DNA of 41,976 bases, from assembly GCA_946887105.1 (NCBI GenBank), contig CAMPKJ010000011.1, forward strand, positions 1-41,976. Direction: 5' to 3'. The stretch comes from an uncultured Acidobacteriota bacterium. Its GTDB lineage: Bacteria; Acidobacteriota; Thermoanaerobaculia; Gp7-AA8. Under the pieces are notes generated by a model. It was not told the origin of the DNA. It ran no database searches and was given only the letters and a program-made list of their open reading frames with translations. Below are positions 33,361 to 40,464 of this stretch, piece after piece. Made by a program: the position numbers and the translations under genes. How positions within the stretch are numbered: position 1 is the stretch's first letter; every line of letters starts with the position of its first letter.

Positions 33361-34281
33361 TCACTTCCGGAACAGATTCTTGAGGATGAAGATCGCGTTC
33401 GCCGGCCGTTCGGCCAGGCGGCGCATCAGATACGGATACCACTCCGTCCCGAAGGGAATGTAGACGCGCATGCCCCAGCCGTCGCGGACGAGCTGCTGCT
33501 GCAGGTCGCGGCGGACGCCGTAGAGCATCTGGAACTCGAACGCGCTGGGCGGGATGTTCTCGCTGCGCGCGAATGCAATCGTGGCGTCGATCATGGCCGG
33601 ATCGTGCGTGGCGATGCCGTGGTACACGCCGCTCGCGAGCAGGATCTTCATCAGCTTGACGAAGTTCGCATCGACGTCCGCCTTGTCCTGGAACGCGATC
33701 TCGGCCGGCTCCTTGTACGCGCCCTTGCAGAGCCGGATGCGGATCCCCTGCGCGCACAGCTCGCGGCAATCGTCTTCGCTGCGATGGAGATAGGCCTGGA
33801 TCACGGCGCCGACGTGTCCGGCATGGCCGGGCATGCGGTGGAGCTCGTACACCATGTCCAGAGTCTTCTGCGTGTAGGGCGAGCCTTCCATGTCGATGCG
33901 CACGAAGTTGTCGAGTTTGGCCGCGTGCGCGACCACGCCGCCGACGATCTCTCGTGCGAGCTTCTCGTCGAGGTCGAGGCCCATGTGCGTGAGCTTGAGA
34001 CTGACGTTCGCGTCGAGCTTGCGCGCGACCAGCGCATCGAGCATCTCGTGATAGAGCTCGGCGCTGTGCCTGGCCTCTTCGAGATTGGTGACGTTCTCGC
34101 CGAGGTTGTCGACGCTGACCGACATGCCGAGCTGGTTCACTTCGGCGGTGGCGGCCAGCGCCTCGTCGACAGTCATGCCGGCCACGAAGCGGTGGGAAAG
34201 ACGCTGGCCGATGCGCGACTGCTCGGCGAAGTTGCGCAGGCCGCGGCTTTCAGAGAGGGCGATGAAGAACGCTCGGAACAT
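33361..34281 (-). CDS. Proline dehydrogenase (monofunctional)
   Basis: Protein of 306 residues, the size of a stand-alone PRODH. A TIM barrel with FAD-binding motifs: VSLKLTHMGLDLD near 93, FVRIDMEGSPYTQ near 124, IRLCKGAYKEP near 180 (FAD contact) and the C-terminal hallmark WYPYLMRRLAERPAN near 281-295 that binds proline. It oxidises L-proline to pyrroline-5-carboxylate and feeds electrons to the quinone pool from the cytoplasm or inner membrane face. Follows comF by 8 bp on the same strand. No P5C dehydrogenase gene is in the window. Confidence 0.94.
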   Translation of the reverse strand: MFRAFFIALSESRGLRNFAEQSRIGQRLSHRFVAGMTVDEALAATAEVNQLGMSVSVDNLGENVTNLEEARHSAELYHEMLDALVARKLDANVSLKLTHMGLDLDEKLAREIVGGVVAHAAKLDNFVRIDMEGSPYTQKTLDMVYELHRMPGHAGHVGAVIQAYLHRSEDDCRELCAQGIRIRLCKGAYKEPAEIAFQDKADVDANFVKLMKILLASGVYHGIATHDPAMIDATIAFARSENIPPSAFEFQMLYGVRRDLQQQLVRDGWGMRVYIPFGTEWYPYLMRRLAERPANAIFILKNLFRK

Positions 34282-34289
34282 GCGGTGAT

Positions 34290-35111
34290 TCAGCTCGCTT
34301 TCGCGACGGCCATGGCACAGACGCGCGCCGCTCCGGCATCGCGCAGAGCGGATGCGCAGGCCCGGATCGTTTCGCCGGTGGTGCAGATGTCGTCGACGAG
34401 GAGTATGGATTTCTCTTTCACGAGGGCGGATGCGGTGAAGGCGCCGCGGACGTTGCCGGCCCGGCTGCGTTTGGGCAACGTCGACTGCGCAGCGCGCGCC
34501 TCTCCGCGCGCCAGCAGCGTCATATCACAACGGATGCCGAGGCGACGTGACAGCGCGCGCCCGAGAAGCTCGGCCTGGTTGTATCCGCGCCGCCGTTCGC
34601 GCGCGCGCGGCATCGGCACGGCCACGATGGCATCGAACGCGAGATCGCCCCGCGCACGCAACGTTTCCTCGAGCAGCGACGACAACACATCGCCGAGAAA
34701 GTCATGGCGTTTGAACTTGAGCGCATGCAGGAGGCGTTCGAGCGCTCCTTTGTACGTGCCCCACGCGTCGCACCAGTCGACCGGGAGGGGGGTGGTGAGG
34801 CAGTCGAAACAGGTAGGCGTTAGGCGTTGGGCGGTAGGCGTTTGCGCGTTGTCGTCTCGAGTCGAGTCATCGCCAGCGCGCAAACTGCCGAACGCCTCAC
34901 GCCCAACGCCCAGCGCCCCAATCGGCAACGCACACGACCAACACTTCACCCCGTCGATCCGTGCCAGCGAGTCCCAACACTCGGCACAACACGACGCCCT
35001 CCGCTCCCGCCACGGCAGTTCCTTTTCGCAGGCGGCGCACCAGGAGGGCAGAACGATTCGCAGCGCCTCGCGTCCAACTATCGACAAGGCGCCGCGGAGC
35101 CTGCTCTGCAC
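34290..35111 (-). CDS. comF: ComF-family phosphoribosyltransferase-like protein with in-frame hairpin insert
   Basis: Protein of 273 residues from a GTG at 35111 (start uncertain; no clear ribosome site and a TTG lies further in). An N-terminal zinc-finger region has two CxxC pairs (CAAC, CAEC) plus CWSC and CFDC, and the C-terminal PRTase core shows FKRHDFLGD, PRARERRRGYNQAELL and the PRPP loop LLVDDICTTGET. ComF takes part in DNA uptake during competence in several bacteria. Between CWSC and CFDC lies a ~36-residue Ala/Gly/Thr stretch encoded by the hairpin element at 34813-34919. It keeps the frame, so the protein is probably still made. Confidence 0.85.
   Translation of the reverse strand: MQSRLRGALSIVGREALRIVLPSWCAACEKELPWRERRASCCAECWDSLARIDGVKCWSCALPIGALGVGREAFGSLRAGDDSTRDDNAQTPTAQRLTPTCFDCLTTPLPVDWCDAWGTYKGALERLLHALKFKRHDFLGDVLSSLLEETLRARGDLAFDAIVAVPMPRARERRRGYNQAELLGRALSRRLGIRCDMTLLARGEARAAQSTLPKRSRAGNVRGAFTASALVKEKSILLVDDICTTGETIRACASALRDAGAARVCAMAVAKAS
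34813..34919. repeat. Word-repeat hairpin, family 4 (copy h), inside comF
   Basis: Left arm (34813-34848) of the 7-nt word TAGGCGT with variants, a ~28-nt loop containing CTCGAGTCGAG, right arm (34877-34919) of complementary words with one small insertion. The element length (107 bp) plus flanks preserves the comF reading frame. It is the only copy inside a gene interior. Confidence 0.8.
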
Positions 35112-35135
35112 CTGCCCATTGTAAGGAGAGTCACT

Positions 35136-35164
35136 TTGAACAACCAGAATCCATCCCGTATAGT
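35136..35164 (+). promoter_or_regulatory. Candidate sigma-70 promoter of barrel gene, leaderless
   Basis: TTGAAC (35136-35141), a 17-bp spacer and TATAGT (35159-35164) lie only 7 bp before the ATG at 35172. Transcription would begin at about the start codon, so a leaderless mRNA is expected. No Shine-Dalgarno site is in the 7-bp gap. Confidence 0.55.
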
Positions 35165-35171
35165 GCCGGCC

Positions 35172-35747
35172 ATGAAACGGACCTCCCTTTTTCTCGCGCT
35201 GACGCTCGTCCTCGGCGCGCTCCCCGCGGTCGCGCAGACGACCGAGTTCGGCATCATGGCCGGCGGCAGCATGCGCTTTGTCGACGGCGCTCCACGCGAG
35301 GAAGACGTCGTCTTCGCCGACAGCACGTTCTCGTTCTCCAACAGCGTCTTCGAGTTGTACTGGGCCATGCAGCTCGAGCCCGAGGTCTACCTCAAGGTCA
35401 AAGGCGGCCGCATCGAAACGCAGGTCGCGGTGCCGTATGAAGTGGAAGGCCAGAACAAGCCCTTCCGCCGCGATGAGGACGGCGAAGTGCAGCACGCCGG
35501 GATCAACGTCGAGTACCGCTTCTCCGAGCCCTACGGCCGCACCGGCCTCTTCGCCGGGATCGGCTTCTACCACCACTCCGCATCCGATTTCTCCAGCACC
35601 AACTACGGCGTCAACGGCGGCGTGAACGTCGATTTCCCGCTCTCCCGGCGCTACGGAATCATCCTCGAGGGCGCGTATCACTGGACGAATTCGGAGTTCC
35701 AGTCGCGCTACATGACCGCCACCGGCGGCTTGCGCATTTCATTCTGA
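35172..35747 (+). CDS. Predicted outer-membrane beta-barrel protein
   Basis: Protein of 191 residues with a signal peptide (MKRTSLFLALTLVLGALPAVA, cleavage near 21). The mature part alternates polar and aromatic residues in strands ending in Phe or Tyr (FELYWAM, VNVDFPL, TATGGLRISF), and the last residue is Phe, the usual C-terminal signal of BamA-inserted barrels. It resembles small OmpW/OmpA-like porin or structural barrels of 8 strands. No catalytic motif is seen. The gene is divergent from comF and has its own strong-looking promoter. Confidence 0.8.
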   Translation: MKRTSLFLALTLVLGALPAVAQTTEFGIMAGGSMRFVDGAPREEDVVFADSTFSFSNSVFELYWAMQLEPEVYLKVKGGRIETQVAVPYEVEGQNKPFRRDEDGEVQHAGINVEYRFSEPYGRTGLFAGIGFYHHSASDFSSTNYGVNGGVNVDFPLSRRYGIILEGAYHWTNSEFQSRYMTATGGLRISF

Positions 35748-35795
35748 CCGGGCGCGCTGATTGCTCTCCTTTTTCGAGAAGGAGGATCAATCGAA

Positions 35796-36242
35796 ATGGC
35801 GAATCAGAATGTACGGCAGATCCGTGACGTGATGACGGCCGATCCCGAGTGCGTGAGCGAGCGGGACAGCCTGCGCGACGTTGCCCGGATCATGAAGGAC
35901 CGGGACACAGGCGTCGTTCCGGTGGTCGATGGGCGCAAGATCATCGGCCTCATCACCGATCGCGACATCGTGGTACGCGGTCTCGCCGAGGGGAAGAACC
36001 TCGACAGCGCGACCGCCTCGGAGCTCATGACCAAGCACGTCCGCAGCGTCCGGGACGATGCTTCCGTCAATGACGCGCTCGAGCTGATGAACAACGCGGA
36101 AGTCCGGCGCGTGGCCGTCGTGAACAACAACGACGAGCTCGTCGGCATCGTGTCGCTCGGCGACATCTCCGTCTCGACCAACAAAGAAGGCAAGGTCGGC
36201 CAGACTATCGAGAACATCAGCCAGGCGCCGCCGAACAATTGA
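35796..36242 (+). CDS. Twin CBS-domain protein
   Basis: Protein of 148 residues made of two CBS motifs: residues 8-65 (VRQIRDVMTADPECV, VVPVVDGRKIIGLITDRDIV) and 76-133 (ASELMTKHVRSVRDDAS, RRVAVVNNNDELVGIVSLGDIS). CBS pairs bind adenosine nucleotides or NAD and act as energy or redox sensors of a partner enzyme; no partner is fused here. AAGGAGG lies about 11 nt before the ATG. A hairpin element follows the stop by 3 bp. Short C-terminal polar tail. Confidence 0.9.
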   Translation: MANQNVRQIRDVMTADPECVSERDSLRDVARIMKDRDTGVVPVVDGRKIIGLITDRDIVVRGLAEGKNLDSATASELMTKHVRSVRDDASVNDALELMNNAEVRRVAVVNNNDELVGIVSLGDISVSTNKEGKVGQTIENISQAPPNN

Positions 36243-36245
36243 AGA

Positions 36246-36313
36246 GTGAGGGGTGAAGGGTGAAGGGTGAAATCGCCCGAACCCGTTTCACCCTTCACAC
36301 TTTCACCCTTCAC
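36246..36313. repeat. Word-repeat hairpin, family 3 (copy i)
   Basis: Left arm of the 7-nt word GTGAAGG (with GTGAGGG variant), loop TCGCCCGAACCCG, right arm of the complementary words TTCACCC/TTCACACT. It begins 3 bp after the stop of the CBS gene and lies 3 bp before the start codon of the downstream thioredoxin gene on the same strand. Confidence 0.85.
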
Positions 36314-36316
36314 GGA

Positions 36317-37402
36317 ATGTCCCGCCCGCTCCCGCCCGTTCCTTCGGGCGTGAAAATCCTCCTCACGCTCGCCCTCACGCTCTTCCTCTGCGCGCCCGCG
36401 TTCGCGATCGACGTCGACCCGAAGCTCGATGCCGCCGTGCGCGACCTGATGCCGGTCTGCGCCGACGGCACGGTGAAGTACGACGAGCTGTCGGTGAAAC
36501 TGCCGGCGCGCTTCAAAGGCGCGATGGTCACGGTCGAGAGCCCCAGCCATTCATGCGACAGCGCGTTCGCGGCGGTGCTCACCCCTTCCGAGGCGGTCTT
36601 CGTCGGAAACCCGTGGCCGCTGTCGCGTGAGGATGGCAGCACGATCGAGGAGAAGTTGAAGAACTTCACCTGGCGCAACATGCACGAGACCATGACTGCC
36701 ACCGTCGATCGCACGCGCAACGCGGATGGCCTTTTTCCGGTCACGCTGCATCAGGCCACCACGAACGGCAAGCTGCCGCTGGCCGGCTTCGTCGACGCGG
36801 AGGGTCAGGTCTTCTTTTTCGGGCGCTTCCGTCCGCGCGGTGAAGACGTGCGCGCCTCGCGCTCGAAGGTCTTCGACGCGTTCGTCGCCAATGCGCCGGC
36901 GAAAGGCCCTGCGAACGCGGCGGTGACGATCGTCGAGTTCTCCGATTTCCAGTGCCCCTCCTGCCAGCGCGCGTCCGGCTGGATCGATCCGATTCTGGCC
37001 AGGCACGGGGACAAGGTGCGCTACGTCCGCTACGACCTGCCGCTCAGCGGTCACAACTGGGCGTTCGGCGCCGCGCTCGCGGGCCGCGCGGTCCATCGCC
37101 AGAAGCCGGAGCTGTTCTGGGAGTACAAGAAGCAGGTCTACGCGAACCAGGGCAACCTGAATCCGTTCTCCTTCTGGGACTGGGCGCGCGGATTCGCGAG
37201 CGACAACGAGCTCGATCTCGCGAAATACGACGCCGACCTCGCCTCCGCGGAGATCAAGAACGAGATCCTGAACGCCGCCGGCACCGCGCTCACGAACGAC
37301 ATCCGCGCCACGCCGAGCTATCTGATCAACGGCTCGCTGGTGGATGCGGGCGCTGATGGCAAGCCGCTCGCGGACTACGTGGACAAGCTGCTGGCGAAGT
37401 AA
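36317..37402 (+). CDS. DsbA-like exported thioredoxin-fold protein
   Basis: Protein of 361 residues with a signal peptide (hydrophobic 13-24, cleavage after CAPAFA near 30). Residues 200-361 are a DsbA/DsbC-type thioredoxin fold with active site FQCPSC (C213-P-S-C216) and cis-Pro TPSYLING near 338. Residues 31-190 are an N-terminal domain of unknown kind with two Cys (48, 80). It is expected to oxidise or isomerise disulfides in the periplasm. Start ATG 36317; a GTG at 36350 would still leave the signal peptide. The TAA stop is 0-1 bp from the convergent NUDIX stop. Confidence 0.86.
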   Translation: MSRPLPPVPSGVKILLTLALTLFLCAPAFAIDVDPKLDAAVRDLMPVCADGTVKYDELSVKLPARFKGAMVTVESPSHSCDSAFAAVLTPSEAVFVGNPWPLSREDGSTIEEKLKNFTWRNMHETMTATVDRTRNADGLFPVTLHQATTNGKLPLAGFVDAEGQVFFFGRFRPRGEDVRASRSKVFDAFVANAPAKGPANAAVTIVEFSDFQCPSCQRASGWIDPILARHGDKVRYVRYDLPLSGHNWAFGAALAGRAVHRQKPELFWEYKKQVYANQGNLNPFSFWDWARGFASDNELDLAKYDADLASAEIKNEILNAAGTALTNDIRATPSYLINGSLVDAGADGKPLADYVDKLLAK

Positions 37403-37975
37403 TCAGACCGCCAGCCACACCAGATCGAGAAACGCCTTCAGGATCCGTCCGGTCAGTCCCCAGATCTCGTACTGATCGTGCCGGTAGAAATAAGCCGGAT
37501 ATTGTTTCTCGCGGTACGCGACGTACCGCACGTCGGGATTCGTGCCGTTCAGCAGCGCATCGACCGGCACCTGGAAGACTTCGACGACCTCCGCTTCCTG
37601 GATGACGACGTCGAACGGCTCGTGAATGACGCCCGCGAACGGCGCCACCAGAAAACCGCTGCCGGTGATGACGTCGTCGAGGCGGCCGATCAGCTCGACG
37701 TGAGCCGGCGGAATGCCCACTTCCTCGTAGGCCTCGCGCACCGCGGCCTGCTCGAACGCTTCTCCCGGCTCGACCGCGCCGCCCGGAAACGCGATCTGTC
37801 CCTTGTGCGCGGTGAGGTTCTCGGAGCGTTTGGTGAAGAGGATCGACCAGCCGCCATCGGTGCGGATGAGCGGGATCAGCACACACGCGCGGCGCTGTTT
37901 CGGCGCGTCGATCTCGATGGCCGGACGCTGCGCGAGGATCTCCCGCAGCCGAGTCAGCGCCGCGTCATCGAACAT
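37403..37975 (-). CDS. NUDIX hydrolase, CoA pyrophosphatase-like
   Basis: Protein of 190 residues. The Nudix box GGAVEPGEAFEQAAVREAYEEVGI lies at about 62-85 (key residues G, E, REAYEEVG), preceded by AHKGQIAFPGG as in the NudL/YeaB CoA-pyrophosphatase group (UPF0035-like). It likely hydrolyses CoA or acyl-CoA to phosphopantetheine and 3',5'-ADP. Start ATG 37975 overlaps the upstream gene by 11 bp and is the only sensible one; a longer frame is Cys/Arg-rich and antisense-like. Last gene of the lnt operon. Confidence 0.9.
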   Translation of the reverse strand: MFDDAALTRLREILAQRPAIEIDAPKQRRACVLIPLIRTDGGWSILFTKRSENLTAHKGQIAFPGGAVEPGEAFEQAAVREAYEEVGIPPAHVELIGRLDDVITGSGFLVAPFAGVIHEPFDVVIQEAEVVEVFQVPVDALLNGTNPDVRYVAYREKQYPAYFYRHDQYEIWGLTGRILKAFLDLVWLAV

Positions 37976-38300
37976 CGCGCACCTCGGCGAACGGCTCCGG
38001 CTCGAGCATCGGCACGTCCTGCAGCGCGTGATACAGCCGCAGCGTCCTGCCGGAGGCACGCCACGGCAATGCGAGCGTCGCCGTCTGCCCCGGCGCGAGA
38101 TCGCGCGGCAACCCCAGCCAGCGATCGTGGACCTGCGCGTCGCCGTCGAACAGTTTCGCGATCAGGCGATACTCCGGCTGTCCGTACGTGCGCGTGCAGA
38201 TCGTGAACGCGCCGATGTTCTTCAGCGTGACGATGACCTCGCCCGCGTCGACGCGTGCGTCGAGCAGCTCGAGCTCAGGAAAGAGCGGCAAGGTAGCCAT
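37965..38300 (-). CDS. Small hypothetical protein between glycosyltransferase and NUDIX genes
   Basis: Protein of 111 residues from ATG 38300. It overlaps the glycosyltransferase before it by 26 bp and the NUDIX gene after it by 11 bp, so it is fixed in the operon. No signal peptide. Beta-rich stretches (EVIVTLKNIGAF, TATLALPWRASGRTLRLYHAL) recall small immunoglobulin-like domains found near glycan enzymes. No motif gives a function; family not recognised. Confidence 0.66.
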   Translation of the reverse strand: MATLPLFPELELLDARVDAGEVIVTLKNIGAFTICTRTYGQPEYRLIAKLFDGDAQVHDRWLGLPRDLAPGQTATLALPWRASGRTLRLYHALQDVPMLEPEPFAEVRDVR

Positions 38301-39351
38301 CGACCGTTCTCTCCAGCGTTGCATGTTCTTCGAGCCATCGCCTCTGCGCGCGCGACGGATCGGGCCAGTCGCGCGTGAAGAACTCCGCGACGCGTTCGAC
38401 TTCGTCGTCGCCGAGGGGAATCTTCACCACGCAATCGTCCGGCAGCTCCGCGAATTGTGCGTAGTCGCTCACCGCGACCGGCTTGCCCGCATCGAGCGCG
38501 CGGATCAGCGTGCCGCTGCTCTCCCCTGCCGACGGATACCGCAGGTTCACGAAACGATCGGCGACGGCGTAGTACATCGGGAAGTCGTCATCCGCGACGT
38601 AGCCGGTCATGACGATTCCCTCGCGCTGCAGCGTGCTCACGTCGATGTTCGGAGCGGGCTCGCCGACGATCAGCAGCGCCAGCCGCGGTGAACGTTCCCG
38701 CGCGATCCGAAACGCCTCCAGCACGATCTCGGCACGCTTCGCCGAGGTCAGGAATCCGAAGAAACCGATCACGCGCGTCCCGGGCGTGAAACCGAGCGTC
38801 GCGCGCAACGCGTCGCGATCGAACGTCCGCGTTTCCGGAACGTACGGATGCGCCACCACGTGAACCGGCGTTTCGACGCCGAACGATTGCAGCCGCGTGC
38901 GCGCGTATTCGTTGTGCACGATGACCGCCTTCGAGCGGCGTGCGATCTCGATCGACGCCGGCATCAGGAAATTGGCCATCTCGGTGTGCATCCCTTCCGC
39001 ACGCCCGCGCGCCCAGGCCGCGCCCGCCGGCCCGTGATTGGCCTGCATCGTCGCGATGTATCCGTCGACGTCGCCCCGCGCCAGCGTCATCTCCACGATC
39101 AGATGATGCAGCACGAGATCGTGCAGCACGATCACGCCCGGCTCGCGCATCGCCTCCCGGTACATCGGCTCGTGATGCGGATTGTTGCCGAGCTGATAGA
39201 TCGCCGCGTCGAAATCCGCCCGGCGATAGCCGTCCAGCGAATCGAAGCCTCGCACCTCGGCGCGTTTGGCCAAGCCAGGCAGCACCAGCGACGAATAATG
39301 CGCGACGCCGCTGCGCGCGGGAGGCAACGGCGTGAGGACCGCGAGCTTCAT
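38275..39351 (-). CDS. Family 4 (GT-B) glycosyltransferase
   Basis: Protein of 358 residues with the GT-B plan. N-terminal half: MKLAVLTPLPPARSGVAHYS and VLHDLVLHHL near 95. C-terminal half: VIGFFGFLTSAKRAEIVLEAF near 210, then YPSAGESSGTLIRALDAGKPVAVSD near 290, the nucleotide-sugar site with the conserved EXXXXXXXE-like Glu. It transfers a sugar from a nucleotide donor; acceptor unknown. ATG 39351 begins 1 nt past the prfB stop, so it is coupled to the release factor gene. This is an odd operon partner for prfB. Confidence 0.9.
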   Translation of the reverse strand: MKLAVLTPLPPARSGVAHYSSLVLPGLAKRAEVRGFDSLDGYRRADFDAAIYQLGNNPHHEPMYREAMREPGVIVLHDLVLHHLIVEMTLARGDVDGYIATMQANHGPAGAAWARGRAEGMHTEMANFLMPASIEIARRSKAVIVHNEYARTRLQSFGVETPVHVVAHPYVPETRTFDRDALRATLGFTPGTRVIGFFGFLTSAKRAEIVLEAFRIARERSPRLALLIVGEPAPNIDVSTLQREGIVMTGYVADDDFPMYYAVADRFVNLRYPSAGESSGTLIRALDAGKPVAVSDYAQFAELPDDCVVKIPLGDDEVERVAEFFTRDWPDPSRAQRRWLEEHATLERTVDGYLAALS

Positions 39352-39352
39352 G

Positions 39353-40457
39353 CTAGTCGGCCGAGGTCCGCGCCTGCGCCGAGAGATAGGCCTCGATGAA
39401 CCCGTCCAGATCGCCGTCGAGCACACGAGCGGGATCGCCGGTCTCGTACTGCGTGCGCAGGTCCTTCACCAGCTGATACGGCTGCAGGACGTACGAGCGG
39501 ATCTGGCTGCCGAAGCCGATGTCCTTCTTCTCGCCTTCGATCTTGGCCTGCTCTTCTTTTCTCTTCTCGAGCTCCAGGTTGTAGAGGCGCGCGCGCAGCA
39601 GCTTCATGGCCGTGTCGCGGTTCTTGTGCTGGCTGCGCTCGTTCTGGCAGGTCACCACGATGCCGGTGGGCATGTGCGTGATGCGGATCGCGGAGTCGGT
39701 GACGTTGACGTGCTGCCCGCCGGCACCCGACGAACGGTACGTGTCGACGCGCAGGTCCTTGTCGTTGATCTCGATGTGGATCGTATCGTCGATATCCGGA
39801 ATCACGAACACGGATGCGAAGGACGTGTGGCGACGCTTGGCGGCATCGAACGGCGAGATGCGCACCAATCGGTGTACACCGTTCTCCGCCTTCAGGTAGC
39901 CGTACGCGTATTCGCCGGCGATCATGATGGTGGCGCTCTTGATGCCCGCCTCTTCACCGGCGGAGACTTCGAGCAGCTCGGTCGACCACCCTTTTTTCTC
40001 GCAGTAGCGGAGATACATGCGCAGGAGCATCTCCGCCCAGTCCTGCGACTCGGTGCCGCCTGCGCCTGCGTGGATGTTCATGATGCAGTCGCGCAGATCG
40101 TGCTCGCCGGAGAGCTTCATGGTCAGCTCGATGGCGTTGATGTCGCGCTCGAGCTGTTCGAGGAGCGTTTCGATCTCCGCGTCGACGTTCTCGCCTTCGC
40201 GGCGCAGCTCGAGCAGGACGTCCAGCTCTTCGGCTTTCGACTCGATGGACTCGCCGGAAGCGATGCGCTTCTCGACGCGGGCGCGCTTGCGCCCTACTTC
40301 CTGCGCCTGTTCCTGTTTGTCCCAGAATCCGGGCTGAGACATCTCGCGCTCGATCTCGTCGAGCGCCCTTCTCGCGGAAGCGAGGTCAAAGATAGCTCCG
40401 GACGAGGCTCAGGCGGCCGCGGAGCTCGTCGATTTTTTCGAGGGTGGTGTCGTTCAT
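39353..40457 (-). CDS. prfB: Peptide chain release factor 2 with programmed +1 frameshift
   Basis: Two segments: 40457-40389 (23 residues) and 40387-39353 (344 residues), total 367, close to the 365 of E. coli RF2. The first frame ends in ...RSYL then UGA at 40388-40386. Skipping T40388 makes the next codon GAC and restores the conserved helix LASARRALDEIEREM. The stop-recognition tripeptide SPF and the GGQ loop (SGAGGQHVN) are present, so it recognises UAA and UGA and triggers hydrolysis at the peptidyl transferase centre. The ATG at 40457 is 8 bp from the end of lnt. The frameshift lets RF2 limit its own synthesis. Confidence 0.96.
40385..40398 (-). promoter_or_regulatory. prfB programmed frameshift site
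   Basis: On the coding strand the site reads CTT-TGA-C: Leu codon, in-frame UGA, then C. GGAG sits 4 nt upstream of CTT and can act as the internal Shine-Dalgarno stimulator that E. coli uses (there AGGGGG). When RF2 is scarce, ribosomes slip +1 and read CTT-GAC. Confidence 0.93.
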
Positions 40458-40464
40458 GTCGTAG

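Noticed and set aside
35101..35171. ComF start further upstream, to 35681
   Set aside because: That frame is antisense to the barrel gene; the zinc-finger start lies near 35111.
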